Assembly (NCBI RefSeq): GCF_002160325.1
Contig: NZ_NFKJ01000002.1
Span: forward strand, 62,001-126,000
Direction: 5' to 3'
DNA length: 64,000 bases
DNA from: Lachnoclostridium sp. An181
GTDB lineage: Bacteria > Bacillota > Clostridia > Lachnospirales > Lachnospiraceae
The position numbers were made by a program, and so were the translations under genes. Below, one piece after another: positions 24,901 to 33,364 of the stretch. Position 1 is the stretch's first letter, and every line of letters starts with the position of its first letter. The notes beneath the pieces are model-generated. The model made no database searches. It was not told where the DNA came from and was given only the letters and a program-made list of their open reading frames with translations.

Positions 24901-24989
24901 TGTCTAATCCCCCTCCGGCAATCCCAAGTTGCCATACCATTTTTATCTATTATACCATCCCGCCAATCCCCTGTCATATTTATAACCTT

Positions 24990-25210
24990 TTATCCTTTAC
25001 GAATATCGATCAGCCGGAGTATGTCATTATATACTTCGTCCTGGTCATCCACCTCGATCATGAGCCACTTCTGTCCATTTCCGGTCTGTGTTTGCAAATA
25101 AATATTTCTTACTTCCGGTGTATATTCGGGCAATAACGTCTGGACCATATCTTTTTCTTTCCTGACTTTTTAAATTTCACATTCCAGCCAGGTTCCCAGC
25201 TACTGGAATT
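24990..25210 (-). pseudogene. remnant of a DUF3788-type gene
   Basis: In one frame SSWEPGWNVKFKKSGK appears, and in another KEKDMVQTLLPEYTPEVRNI followed by GQKWLMIEVDDQDEVYNDIL. These look like the middle and end of DUF3788 proteins joined by an out-of-frame deletion; the 5' third is missing. The last 52 codons could be read from an ATG at 25148, with AGGAAAG upstream, but that product would lack most of the domain. Family assignment is from recall of the domain pattern and is moderate. Confidence 0.45.
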
Positions 25211-25211
25211 G

Positions 25212-25511
25212 TTATTTCCGATATGATGTTAAAAAATAAGACGATACTGCTCCAATTAACATTATGGCAGCCCATGTGAAACACTGATTTCTCACATCTC
25301 GAGAAATATAAGCTTTATCATACAATTCTTGTTCTTCTTTAGACAACGAATTAAATCCCGAAACAAATTTAGCCGCTTTTCCTTTATATATCGCAAATAA
25401 CACTTCTGTAATTGCAAAAGGAATAACCAGAACTCCACAGAGCCAAAATCCTACATTCACAATATATGCCTTCTTCACAAGTTCCAATCGATCTCTTGCG
25501 CTGTAAACCAA
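25212..25511 (-). CDS. DUF3784-like membrane protein, start uncertain or truncated
   Basis: About 99 residues with two hydrophobic segments (about 18-40 and 78-94) around the motif KFVSGFNSLSKEEQELYDKA, typical of DUF3784-like proteins. The only start codons in frame near the 5' end are TTG (25511) and GTG codons without a ribosome binding site, so the gene may have lost its true start, in keeping with its broken neighbours. It begins 5 nt after the cat remnant ends. Confidence 0.42.
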   Translation of the reverse strand: MVYSARDRLELVKKAYIVNVGFWLCGVLVIPFAITEVLFAIYKGKAAKFVSGFNSLSKEEQELYDKAYISRDVRNQCFTWAAIMLIGAVSSYFLTSYRK

Positions 25512-25515
25512 AATT

Positions 25516-26139
25516 TTATTTCAAACTTTTAATTTCTTTTTGTAAATTTTCCAAAAATCTACCCGCATGAGCACCATCCATCTGCGTATGATGGAATTGA
25601 AAAGATAATGTCAGGTAATATCGAAACCATTTCTTTTTGTATCTGCCCCAAATAATAAACGGGTTATTAAAGATACCACTATTCATTCCTACAGCGCCGT
25701 CAATATCTGTATCTATAATTGCTGATGTCCCGATCACCATACTGTCATTTGATTAATCTCTATCTTGACAGCTTTTTGCAACCTGATTGGTATATTTCAA
25801 ATACTGCTCATTGTATACATCTAAATCCTCCACATATAAAATGTCACAGGAACTGACTCCTCCATCTTTATTCTTCACAATCGTATTGACTGCAATCGTA
25901 TCATATTGTATAAGTTTATTGCCAACGGGAAGTACATAAAACTCTTTTACACTCACAGCAGCTTTACCAATGCAATAATCCAGAAGCATATTGAATTTCA
26001 TATGCTTTTTATTGCCAAACTTAATCAGGTTTGTCACGTCAAAAGTTTTAAAAAAAGTTACCATTGGATTTGGGGCTTTCATCCAAAGTTCATAGGCTGC
26101 TTCTCTTGTTGAATCTTTTGGTTGAATCTCTTTTGCCAT
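25516..26139 (-). pseudogene. CatA-type chloramphenicol acetyltransferase-like gene, frameshifted
   Basis: Start at ATG 26139 (MAKEIQPKDSTREAAYELWM) with GGAGGAAAC upstream. The N-terminal part matches type A chloramphenicol acetyltransferases (PNPMVTFFKTFDVTNLIKFG). The C-terminal part in another frame holds the catalytic site FQFHHTQMDGAHAGRFLENL (HHxxxDG). Two single-base losses near 25745, judged from the expected DINQND reading, break the frame between them with a TAA. All domains are otherwise present, so this looks recently inactivated or possibly a sequencing error. Members of this branch do not always confer resistance. Confidence 0.78.
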
Positions 26140-26170
26140 TGTTTCCTCCATTATATCTCATACCGGAAAT

Positions 26171-26401
26171 TTACTTTTCAGTACACTTAATTCCATAATT
26201 GCCACGACTCCCATTTTCATAGCCCCTATATATTTCATAAAGTTTATCGTTTATTACAACTTCGTCATCACTACTAAAAGAATACGAGTAGCCGTTTTCC
26301 TCGCAATACTTGGAAATTGCTTGGTGTGCATTTACAATTGTAGGGAAAATATCGCTTTCGTCATATGGCACCCAAAAAGCTTTTTTAAATATATTAAGCA
26401 T
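26171..26401 (-). CDS. small conserved-looking protein, unknown
   Basis: A 76-residue soluble protein, MLNIFKKAFWVPYDESDIFP, with a mixed alpha/beta pattern and no membrane segment. AAGGAGTG is 8-9 nt upstream of the ATG at 26401. Codon use is ordinary and the frame is intact. I do not recognise the family. Confidence 0.55.
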   Translation of the reverse strand: MLNIFKKAFWVPYDESDIFPTIVNAHQAISKYCEENGYSYSFSSDDEVVINDKLYEIYRGYENGSRGNYGIKCTEK

Positions 26402-26493
26402 TCATATCACTCCTTTTTAGTTTTGAACACATTCCGAACTCTTAATTGATACTATTATACTCCAACTATTCACGTTTCAAAAAATGTCATAAA

Positions 26494-27024
26494 TCATCTT
26501 CGTGTATAAACTAAATCTATCATGCCATTATAAGTTTGCGTATGAATCAATTTTAATTTCACTTCATCTTTTCCATTTTCAAAAAGTCGAATACCTGAAC
26601 CTAAAATTGTTGGAATTATAGTAACATAGTAAATATCAATCAAATTCTCGTTTACTAACTGCTGAACAATATTAGCTCCACCACAAACCCAAATTCCTTT
26701 TCCGTTTTGTTTTTTTAACTTTTTTATTAAATCACCGGGATTTTTATTTACAAATATAATTTTCTCAGAAGAAACATCCTTTTCATGCGTAATCACATAA
26801 GTGATAAAATCGTCATATACCCACACATTAGGAGAAAGCTCGGTAATAAGTTGATGATAAGTATTTCTCCCCATTAATATTGTATCTATGTCCTTTACAA
26901 ATTCAGAATAAGAATCAATGTTTTCACTATCATCACCTTGTCCTGTCAGCCAACTGACACCACCTTCGCTATCTGCTATATAGCCATCAAGACTCATTGC
27001 AATAAATAAACTGACTATTCTCAT
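26494..27024 (-). CDS. dihydrofolate reductase-like / RibD C-terminal domain protein
   Basis: A 176-residue single-domain reductase of the DHFR/RibD-C group, similar to YyaP/YwjB-type proteins. MSLDGYIADSEGGVSWLTG is the N-terminal signature, TILMGRNTYHQLI the dinucleotide-side helix, and GIWVCGGANIVQQLVNENLI the glycine-rich NADPH loop. The substrate of this branch is unknown; it is not a housekeeping DHFR. GGAGATAAG precedes the ATG. It is one of the few intact enzymes in the 21-28 kb decay zone. Confidence 0.85.
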   Translation of the reverse strand: MRIVSLFIAMSLDGYIADSEGGVSWLTGQGDDSENIDSYSEFVKDIDTILMGRNTYHQLITELSPNVWVYDDFITYVITHEKDVSSEKIIFVNKNPGDLIKKLKKQNGKGIWVCGGANIVQQLVNENLIDIYYVTIIPTILGSGIRLFENGKDEVKLKLIHTQTYNGMIDLVYTRR

Positions 27025-27059
27025 ATCTTATCTCCTTATCAACTTCTAAGCCCAGCACT

Positions 27060-27195
27060 TTATAACATTTCAAGCATTTTATCTGCAATACCCATGAAAC
27101 CGATAAAAATAAATGAGTTGTTTTCAGAACTCTCCCATACATCTAATAACTTTTGTATCAATATAGAATTTCGTTCTTTTATTTAAACTATTTTC
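27060..27195 (-). pseudogene. short remnant of a GNAT acetyltransferase
   Basis: One frame reads LLDVWESSENNSFIFIGFMG followed by IADKMLEML and a stop at 27060. The first half resembles the N-terminal region of GNAT proteins (LLxVWExSV) and the second the central FMGI...IEMLF strand, fused by deletion. GGAGGT lies upstream. Only about 40 residues survive. The assignment is tentative. Confidence 0.35.
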
Positions 27196-27224
27196 AATTG
27201 ATCTTTACCTCCGTAAATTTAGTT

Positions 27225-27556
27225 TTATCCTTTCAAATTCTTCAAAGCAGACGAGTTATTCTCTAGGATAACTCCAACTGTAGAGCATCTTTCCAGATCC
27301 AAACAGTCGCCACAAGTATCAACACCCTTTTTCAATGCACACTGGCGAATACCACACATACTATCACAGAATACGGTTTTAACTCCTTCAACACGATACC
27401 CTTGACAATTAATATGTTCAGGAAGAATAGGTGCATTATTTAATTTAGCCCATAGTTTCGCAGTTTTTTTCTCAATTCCTGGTCATCATTGATTGTTGCA
27501 AGATATGCGTCACAGTGCTCACAATTCAGCCCACAATATGCAATCATTTAATTCAT
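27225..27556 (-). pseudogene. DUF3795 protein gene, multiply frameshifted
   Basis: Reading through frameshifts gives MIAYCGLNCEHCDAYLATIN, then KLWAKLNNAPILPEHINCQG, then CDSMCGIRQCALKKG and DTCGDCLDLERCSTV. These are the cysteine-rich signature blocks of DUF3795 proteins (YCGLxCxxC). At least three shifts are present: after MN at the start, after LRKK, and after KKG. GGAGGT precedes the original ATG. The full length is still there, so decay is by small indels. Confidence 0.75.
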
Positions 27557-27582
27557 GCTTATGTACCTCCATAGTCTCTAAT

Positions 27583-27732
27583 TTATTGTTCCAATAATTT
27601 TCTTAAATTATTAACAAACTGTGTTTGTTGTTTCTTTAAGTACCATTTTATGAATGGTTTCATAAACCACTTCTTAGCTATTACATTCTCAGTAAAATCT
27701 ATTTCCCTTTTGATTATCAATCTTATTCCCAT
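27583..27732 (-). pseudogene. C-terminal remnant of an SRPBCC/polyketide-cyclase-like gene
   Basis: A 49-codon frame from ATG 27732, MGIRLIIKREIDFTENVIAK, ending WYLKKQQTQFVNNLRKLLEQ. The end resembles the C-terminal helix of SRPBCC domain proteins. It has AGGAGAGG upstream and could be translated, but it is only a third of the usual domain, so I treat it as a fragment. Confidence 0.35.
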
Positions 27733-27794
27733 AATAGCTTGCCTCTCCTACATTTTTTATTTCCAGTTCACTAAGCTGGAAGTTATCGCTCCGT

Positions 27795-27933
27795 TTAACT
27801 TCCCGAGAAAAACGATACGAATGCCAGTGAACAGGCAGGAGCAAATAAGCTATATTTTTTCTTTTTTAATGCCATACATCATCCAACCTATAACACAAAA
27901 TATTACACTCAAGATTCCGCATATAATCCACAT
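27795..27933 (-). pseudogene. remnant of a small membrane protein gene
   Basis: ATG at 27933 with a strong GGAGGTAG site. The frame reads MWIICGILSVIFCVIGWMMY and stops after KKEKI. A shift at a run of A residues gives KKYSLFAPACSLAFVSFF, the apparent continuation of a second helix, before a TAA at 27795. A one-base slip in the A-run would explain the break. Confidence 0.45.
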
Positions 27934-28028
27934 ATAACTACCTCCATAACTTCCAATCTGTCGACCTGATTTTTCTTCATTATATCATTCGTCTATTTCA
28001 CTGTCATTTTATTTCTCATTCATGCGAA

Positions 28029-28044
28029 AAGAGAGCGGAACATC
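28029..28044. repeat. 16-bp direct repeat, copy 1
   Basis: AAGAGAGCGGAACATC, repeated exactly at 28401-28416 in the same orientation, 372 bp apart. The two copies bracket the gene-free stretch between the decay zone and rlmH. Confidence 0.8.
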
Positions 28045-28060
28045 CTATTCCCACTCTCTT
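28029..28060 (-). terminator. weak hairpin, possible terminator
   Basis: AAGAGAG (28029-28035) pairs with CTCTCTT (28054-28060), with a further GG/CC pair after one mismatch. On the minus strand the stem is followed by TTTTCGC, a short T-run. Confidence 0.35.
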
Positions 28061-28400
28061 TCTATACACTTTGCATGATTCATTCTGATCGAGGATCTCA
28101 ATATACCGCCTCTTCATTTAGTCAACTATTAGATTCATTTTCTAACTAAATGTGTCTACTTGCTTGACTATACTCCACCCAATCCTCTCACTAATAAAAT
28201 CTTAGATATTATTATATACTTCTTTAATTCTTTATTTTCTCCCCTTTTCCTGATTAAGCTTTTCCCTCTATGATGTATGACTGTAAGCTTTTTTACATCC
28301 TTTTTTCATAAAATAATTCAACACCTGGCTGTGCCCGAAATACAGCATAGTTTGGGAAACCTCTTTTGCCAGCTTGAGAAGTCTACTTTCAATCCCGTGT

Positions 28401-28416
28401 AAGAGAGCGGAACATC
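28401..28416. repeat. 16-bp direct repeat, copy 2
   Basis: Exact second copy of AAGAGAGCGGAACATC; see the first copy at 28029-28044. Confidence 0.8.
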
Positions 28417-28444
28417 AACTGTCTATTTTCTTCCAAACCCGCCC

Positions 28445-28924
28445 TTATTTATGATACGGTTCATTCGACAAAATTTTATACCCTCTATATATCTGTTCCA
28501 GTAAAATCACCCGCATCAGCTGATGGGGGAATGTCATTTTGGAAAAGCTAAGAAGAAGGTCTGCCCTCTTTAAAATATTTTCATCCAGTCCAATGGAACC
28601 TCCAATGACAAAAATAATATGGCTGATCCCCTGTACTCCAAGAGAGTCCATTTTCTCTGAAAGCTCCTCCGAGGAAAGCATTTTCCCATCAATGGCCAGT
28701 GCTATAACATAGGCGCCTTCCCTGATGTATTTCTCAATCCGTTCGCCTTCTTTTTTGCGGATCTGCTTTTCCATAGTTTCACTTGCATTGTCCGGAGTTT
28801 TCTCATCAGCAACTTCTACAATTTCCATTTTACAGTAACGGCTAAGCCTTTTACTGTATTCTGAAATAGCATCTTTTAAATATTTTTCTTTTATTTTTCC
28901 TACTGTGATAATTGTTATTTTCAT
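28445..28924 (-). CDS. rlmH: 23S rRNA pseudouridine-1915 N3-methyltransferase
   Basis: A 159-residue SPOUT methyltransferase that methylates N3 of pseudouridine 1915 in helix 69 of 23S rRNA on assembled ribosomes. The family start [20 protein letters not shown], the SAM-binding [20 protein letters not shown] knot and the end [20 protein letters not shown] are all present. Length is exactly typical. It marks the return to conserved chromosome to the right of the decay zone. The downstream side is the gene-poor stretch. Confidence 0.97.
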   Translation of the reverse strand: MKITIITVGKIKEKYLKDAISEYSKRLSRYCKMEIVEVADEKTPDNASETMEKQIRKKEGERIEKYIREGAYVIALAIDGKMLSSEELSEKMDSLGVQGISHIIFVIGGSIGLDENILKRADLLLSFSKMTFPHQLMRVILLEQIYRGYKILSNEPYHK

Positions 28925-28957
28925 TCTCTTCTTTGCTTTCCTTTTACATGTGTTACT

Positions 28958-30943
28958 TTAAATCCTTTCCAAGGCTTTCATTCCTTTTTCCTGGATAAAC
29001 AAAGGTACGTATTCTACCAAAAGGCTGGAATTTTCCAGGCCATACCATCTTGCAGGTGAACCTGCAAGATGCCGGATTGCATATTTCAGTGAAATGGCTG
29101 TCCTTCCGGACAGTGACAATTGGCTTTCCGGGATCAATGTCTTTCGGATCAGGCAGAATTTAAATGTCCCGATTTGATTCTCAGAATAAATCGAATATTT
29201 TTTCTTCTGAGGCGGCAGCTCCCCTGTTTCAATCAGCTCTGATACGATCTGTCTCAGGCACACATTGATCCGCTGGTTGATTTTAAATCCAAGATAAAGG
29301 CTCACATGAAACACAAAATCCGTTCCGTATGTTTCCACATGATATTTGGTTGTATACGGCTCATCTGTCACATGGATATGTACAAACCAATATGCATCCG
29401 CTCTTTTTGAATCCTTATCCAAAATGGAGTAAAGAACATCCCGGTCCAGATATTTTGGGTTTCCCACCTTGGTGATAAAAACCATATTTTCACACTTTTT
29501 CGGAATGGATTCATCATTTTTTAGACTTTCAAGTTTAGGAATATAATCCTGGATTTTTAATTTTACGCTCTGCATCTTTTCCACCCGGGTTCCTCTGTCC
29601 CAGATTGCCATAATGGAAAAGAGACACAGCGCAATCAGCACTGCCACATATCCTCCGGCCCAGAATTTTCCGAGACTGGATATAAAAAATACCATTTCCA
29701 ACGCCCCAAAAACTACTGCCACAATGAAACCAGCCACAACCTTTCTCTTTCTTTTTGCCAAATACACTGTAAGCAGCATGGTGGTCATCAGCATGGTTAC
29801 TGTGATCGCCAGACCGTAGGCAGCTTCCATCCTGGCGCTGGAGCGGAAATATAAAATAATAACCGAACATCCCGCCCAAAGCACAGCATTTACCAGAGAA
29901 ATGTAAAGCTGTCCTTTTGTCTTGGACGGATAAATAATCTGCATATGAGGCATTAAATCCAGGCGGATGGCCTCAGACACAAGAGTAAAGGAACCAGTGA
30001 TCAGCGCCTGTGAGGCAATAACTGCCGCCACTGCTCCAAGCACTACGGCAAACGGTCTGATTCCATCCGGGAGCATCTCGAAAAAAGGATTCATATCCGG
30101 AATTCCTGCCAGTTTCCGGTTTCCCTGATTGGCGATCAGCCATGCTCCCTGTCCAAGATAATTTAAGATCAAGCATATTTTTACAAAGGGCCAGCTAAAA
30201 TAGATATTCTTTTTTCCGACATGGCCCATGTCCGAATATAAGGCTTCCGCACCTGTAGCTGCAAGAAATACACTCCCAAGTATCATAAGCCCCTCTTTAT
30301 TTCCGGGACTTACAAGTACTTTCAAAGCCCACACAGGGTTCAATGCATGCAGTACATATGGATTCTCTGCCAGATGACAAACCCCTGCTATACCAAGAAA
30401 CAGAAACCATATTGTCATGATGGGCCCGAATATATTACCAATAGCATTGGTCCCAACCCGCTGTACCCAAAACAGCACAGCGATGATCAAGAGAGAAATA
30501 ATCACAATTTTATTCTGATCCGTTCCGATAACTTCTGCCATGGAAGGAATACTCCTAAGCCCTTCTACCGCTGTGGTGACAGTCACTGCAGGCGTCAAAA
30601 CCCCGTCTGCCAGCAGGGCCGCTCCTCCGATCATTGCAGGCCAAACAAGATAGCGTCCATATTTTTTCACAAGACTGTACAAAGAAAAAATGCCTCCCTC
30701 GCCGTGATTGTCCGCTTTCATTGCGATCACAACATACTTGATCGTAGTCAAAATAGTAATGGTCCAGATCACCAAAGACAATGCACCCAAAATAAACTCC
30801 TGGTCCACACCGGCAATCCCACCGTTTCCGCCAACTACTGATTTCATCACATACATCGGCGAAGTTCCAATATCGCCGTACACAACACCAATCGCGACCA
30901 GGATCATCCCCAGGTTTATCTTATTCCACTTTGCGACTTTCAT
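28958..30943 (-). CDS. kup: KUP-family potassium transporter
   Basis: A 661-residue potassium uptake protein of the KUP/HAK/KT family. About 12 membrane helices fill residues 10-450, starting with the signature GVVYGDIGTSPMYVMKSV. A ~200-residue cytoplasmic C-terminal domain follows. It imports K+ together with protons. It overlaps the 3' end of the DNA-alkylation-repair-like gene by 4 nt. No c-di-AMP (ydaO-type) riboswitch can be placed before it because the coding regions overlap. Confidence 0.93.
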   Translation of the reverse strand: MKVAKWNKINLGMILVAIGVVYGDIGTSPMYVMKSVVGGNGGIAGVDQEFILGALSLVIWTITILTTIKYVVIAMKADNHGEGGIFSLYSLVKKYGRYLVWPAMIGGAALLADGVLTPAVTVTTAVEGLRSIPSMAEVIGTDQNKIVIISLLIIAVLFWVQRVGTNAIGNIFGPIMTIWFLFLGIAGVCHLAENPYVLHALNPVWALKVLVSPGNKEGLMILGSVFLAATGAEALYSDMGHVGKKNIYFSWPFVKICLILNYLGQGAWLIANQGNRKLAGIPDMNPFFEMLPDGIRPFAVVLGAVAAVIASQALITGSFTLVSEAIRLDLMPHMQIIYPSKTKGQLYISLVNAVLWAGCSVIILYFRSSARMEAAYGLAITVTMLMTTMLLTVYLAKRKRKVVAGFIVAVVFGALEMVFFISSLGKFWAGGYVAVLIALCLFSIMAIWDRGTRVEKMQSVKLKIQDYIPKLESLKNDESIPKKCENMVFITKVGNPKYLDRDVLYSILDKDSKRADAYWFVHIHVTDEPYTTKYHVETYGTDFVFHVSLYLGFKINQRINVCLRQIVSELIETGELPPQKKKYSIYSENQIGTFKFCLIRKTLIPESQLSLSGRTAISLKYAIRHLAGSPARWYGLENSSLLVEYVPLFIQEKGMKALERI

Positions 30944-31632
30944 TTTTCCTCTGTTCTCCTGAATTTTTTTATCTGCTCTTTTTCTTCCTTACTCACCCGG
31001 TAAGACTCCCGGATTTTCTGTACTGCCTTATTCTGGGTAAATGTATCCAGATGGTTATTCTCCAAAAATTCTTCCGTTTCCTCTTTAAATTTTACGTAAA
31101 AAACAGAAATCGCCCACGCTACAGCCATTCTTACATAATACCCTTCATTTTGGACAGAATTAAAAATTTGAAATATTCTCTGTACATATTCCTGATCTGC
31201 AAAGTGCGAAAAAAGGGCGACAACGGCAAAGCGTATCTCAAATTCTTTCCCGCTCCCCCAATAATCCTTTAAGAAAGAGAACCATGCCTCCCTGTCCTTC
31301 TCCATAAAATGATATCCCATACAGCAGCTGTCACAGACTGCCCAATTCGTTATTTTGGGGATGAAATTTTTTAAATATTCCATCCGCTCCTCCATATCCA
31401 TCTTTGCATATCCGATTACGAGCCCTTGCAGCATCGTCTCCTCATGTGTAGTTTCGTCTGCCTCAGACAAATAAAGACGGTAATCGCCTTTTGCCAGTTC
31501 TTTGGCTATTTTTCTAAGTACGGGCAAGCGCACGCCCAGTACATTTTCTGTTCCCGGCATCAGTTTTTTGTTAAATTCCCTGTATTCTGTGTCCGCCAGT
31601 TCATAAAGCTGTTTTTTTACTTCCTGAATCAT
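30940..31632 (-). CDS. AlkD-like DNA alkylation repair protein
   Basis: A 230-residue HEAT-like all-helical protein of the AlkD/AlkC DNA glycosylase family. The start MIQEVKKQLYELADTEYREF, the region VLGVRLPVLRKIAKELAK and KITNWAVCDSCCMGYHFME, which holds the conserved Trp-Asp pair, match the family. Proteins of this group remove bulky alkylated bases from DNA, though some members lack activity. It overlaps kup by 4 nt (ATGA) and starts downstream of the rubredoxin terminator. Confidence 0.85.
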   Translation of the reverse strand: MIQEVKKQLYELADTEYREFNKKLMPGTENVLGVRLPVLRKIAKELAKGDYRLYLSEADETTHEETMLQGLVIGYAKMDMEERMEYLKNFIPKITNWAVCDSCCMGYHFMEKDREAWFSFLKDYWGSGKEFEIRFAVVALFSHFADQEYVQRIFQIFNSVQNEGYYVRMAVAWAISVFYVKFKEETEEFLENNHLDTFTQNKAVQKIRESYRVSKEEKEQIKKFRRTEEK

Positions 31633-31660
31633 TTTTATATTCCTTCACTGTGTCCATGAA

Positions 31661-31693
31661 AAAAGGTACCATACGTTTTGCACGGCACCTTTT
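31661..31693 (-). terminator. terminator after rubredoxin
   Basis: AAAAGGTACC (31661-31670) with GGCACCTTTT (31684-31693): nine pairs with one mismatch. On the minus strand the hairpin is followed by a T-run, directly after the rubredoxin stop. Confidence 0.7.
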
Positions 31694-31697
31694 ATTC

Positions 31698-31856
31698 CTA
31701 TTCTTCTACGAATACTTCTTTTCCCATTCCGCAGATTGGGCACACCCAATCTTCCGGAAGATCCTCAAAAGCTGTTCCTGGTTCAATTCCATTATCCGGA
31801 TCGCCTACTTCTGGGTCATAAACATAACCACATGGCTCACATACATATTTTTTCAT
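31698..31856 (-). CDS. rubredoxin
   Basis: A 52-residue rubredoxin, a small cytoplasmic electron carrier with one iron bound by four cysteines. Ligands are Cys6 and Cys9 in [10 protein letters not shown], and Cys39 and Cys42 in WVCPICGMG. The aromatic and [19 protein letters not shown] core is canonical. Glu7-Pro8 between the first two cysteines is slightly unusual (most have a different dipeptide). AGGTGA precedes the ATG at 31856. In anaerobes rubredoxins serve oxygen- and peroxide-detoxifying enzymes; no rubrerythrin is adjacent. It lies downstream of nfnAB, separated by 122 nt with a TATAAT box at 31893-31898. Confidence 0.95.
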   Translation of the reverse strand: MKKYVCEPCGYVYDPEVGDPDNGIEPGTAFEDLPEDWVCPICGMGKEVFVEE

Positions 31857-31978
31857 TATATTCACCTATACCTTTCTTCAATTGATAGAGTTATTATATT
31901 TTATTTTTGTCCAAAAATCCAGACTATTATATAGATTTATGAAATTTTTATATATCAGAATATTCATTTCAAAATCTT

Positions 31979-33364
31979 TTATTTATTAGAAAGATATTCA
32001 TGAATTCCTTTTGCAGCTGCCTTTCCTGCACCCATTGCCAAAATAACAGTTGCAGCGCCTGTCACAGCATCTCCTCCGGCATAGACGCCTTCTTTTGTTG
32101 TCTTTCCATTGGATTCCTCAGCCACAATACATTTCCATTTGTTTGTTTCCAGTCCTTCTGTTGTGGAAGAGATCAAAGGGTTCGGAGATGTTCCAAGTGA
32201 CATGATGACTGTATCCACATCAATCACGTAGTCAGAATCCGGGATTTCTACCGGACGTCTTCTTCCTGATGCATCAGGCTCGCCAAGCTCCATCTTTACA
32301 ACACGCATTCCTTTTACCCATCCATTCTCATCCACAAGGATTTCTTTTGGATTTGTCAGCAAGTCAAAGACAATACCTTCTTCTTTTGCATGGTGTACTT
32401 CTTCCACTCTGGCCGGAAGTTCTGCCTCACTTCTTCTGTACACAATATGTACATCTGCTCCAAGACGAAGTGCTGTTCTTGCAGCATCCATGGCAACATT
32501 TCCACCGCCGACAACAGCTACTTTCTTTCCTGCTGCGATCGGAGTATCATAGGCATCGTCGAACGCTTTCATCAGGTTGCTTCTTGTCAGATATTCATTT
32601 GCCGAGAAAACACCATTTGCATTTTCTCCAGGAATTCCCATAAATTTCGGCAGCCCTGCACCGGAACCAATGAATACTGCCTCAAAACCTTCCTCTTCTA
32701 TGAGCTGATCGATCGTCGTAGATTTTCCGATGACAACATTTGCCTCGAATTTTACACCAAGCTCTTTTACCTTATCAATCTCTTTTGCAACAACTTTTTG
32801 TTTTGGAAGACGGAATTCCGGAATTCCATACACAAGCACTCCTCCAAGTTCATGGAGCGCTTCGAACACCGTAACTTCATATCCAAGCTTTGCAAGGTCC
32901 CCTGCGCATGTAAGTCCGGACGGACCGGAACCGATAACAGCAACTTTATGACCATTTGTCTTCTCTGGCTTTTCCGGTTTGATATCATTTTCAAGTGCAT
33001 AATCTGCGACAAAACGCTCCAGTTTTCCGATGGATACCGGTTCGCCTTTGATACCACGGATACATTTTCCCTCGCACTGGGATTCTTGTGGGCACACACG
33101 TCCGCACACAGCCGGAAGTGCGGAAGATTTTCCGATCGTCTTATATGCTTCCTCGATCTTTCCTTCCTTTACTTCCTGAATGAATTTTGGTATATCGATC
33201 GCTACAGGGCAACCCTGCACGCATTTTGCATTTTTACAGTTTAAACATCTTTGTGCTTCTTCCATCGCCTCTTCTTTATTGTAACCAAGGCATACTTCTT
33301 CAAAATTTGCTGCACGGACCTCTGGATCCTGCTCTCTTACCGGTACTTTCTTTAATACATCCAT
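31979..33364 (-). CDS. nfnB: NfnB / GltA-type NADPH-dependent glutamate synthase-like large subunit
   Basis: A 461-residue FAD and iron-sulfur protein of the GltD-like family. The N-terminal cysteine motifs CLNCKNAKCVQGCP and CGRVCPQESQCEGKC bind [4Fe-4S] clusters. An FAD site is in VAVIGSGPSGLTCAGDLAKL and an NADPH site in VAVVGGGNVAMDAARTALRL. With the adjacent NfnA-like protein it forms the pair that makes up the electron-bifurcating NADH-dependent ferredoxin:NADP+ oxidoreductase. The start codon overlaps the nfnA stop by 1 nt. The name GltA (homotetrameric glutamate synthase) is used for the same family; the nfnA partner favours Nfn. Confidence 0.88.
   Translation of the reverse strand: MDVLKKVPVREQDPEVRAANFEEVCLGYNKEEAMEEAQRCLNCKNAKCVQGCPVAIDIPKFIQEVKEGKIEEAYKTIGKSSALPAVCGRVCPQESQCEGKCIRGIKGEPVSIGKLERFVADYALENDIKPEKPEKTNGHKVAVIGSGPSGLTCAGDLAKLGYEVTVFEALHELGGVLVYGIPEFRLPKQKVVAKEIDKVKELGVKFEANVVIGKSTTIDQLIEEEGFEAVFIGSGAGLPKFMGIPGENANGVFSANEYLTRSNLMKAFDDAYDTPIAAGKKVAVVGGGNVAMDAARTALRLGADVHIVYRRSEAELPARVEEVHHAKEEGIVFDLLTNPKEILVDENGWVKGMRVVKMELGEPDASGRRRPVEIPDSDYVIDVDTVIMSLGTSPNPLISSTTEGLETNKWKCIVAEESNGKTTKEGVYAGGDAVTGAATVILAMGAGKAAAKGIHEYLSNK

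Larger units (their letters stand above)
27934..28444. other. gene-poor stretch with a repeat and an unrecognised coding relic
   Basis: No intact gene is seen in these ~510 bases. The minus strand holds an open stretch ending at a TAG at 28270, reading LKLAKEVSQTMLYFGHSQVL followed by NYFMKKGCKKAYSHTS, which looks like protein but is not recognised and has no clear start. A 16-bp direct repeat (28029 and 28401) and a weak hairpin (28029-28060) are listed separately. The rest is AT-rich without recognisable features. Confidence 0.5.

Noticed and set aside
24128-26139. Active antibiotic-resistance genes (Vat-like, chloramphenicol acetyltransferase)
   Set aside because: Both are disrupted, the first by loss of its catalytic core and the second by a frameshift between its two halves.
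27650-27937. 95-codon plus-strand frame with hydrophobic stretches
   Set aside because: It is the antisense of two minus-strand gene remnants with clear ribosome binding sites, and it has no site of its own.
31870-31925. TTGGAC...TATAAT as a rubredoxin promoter
   Set aside because: The spacing is only 10 nt. The TATAAT at 31893-31898 may still be the -10, but no proper -35 is evident.
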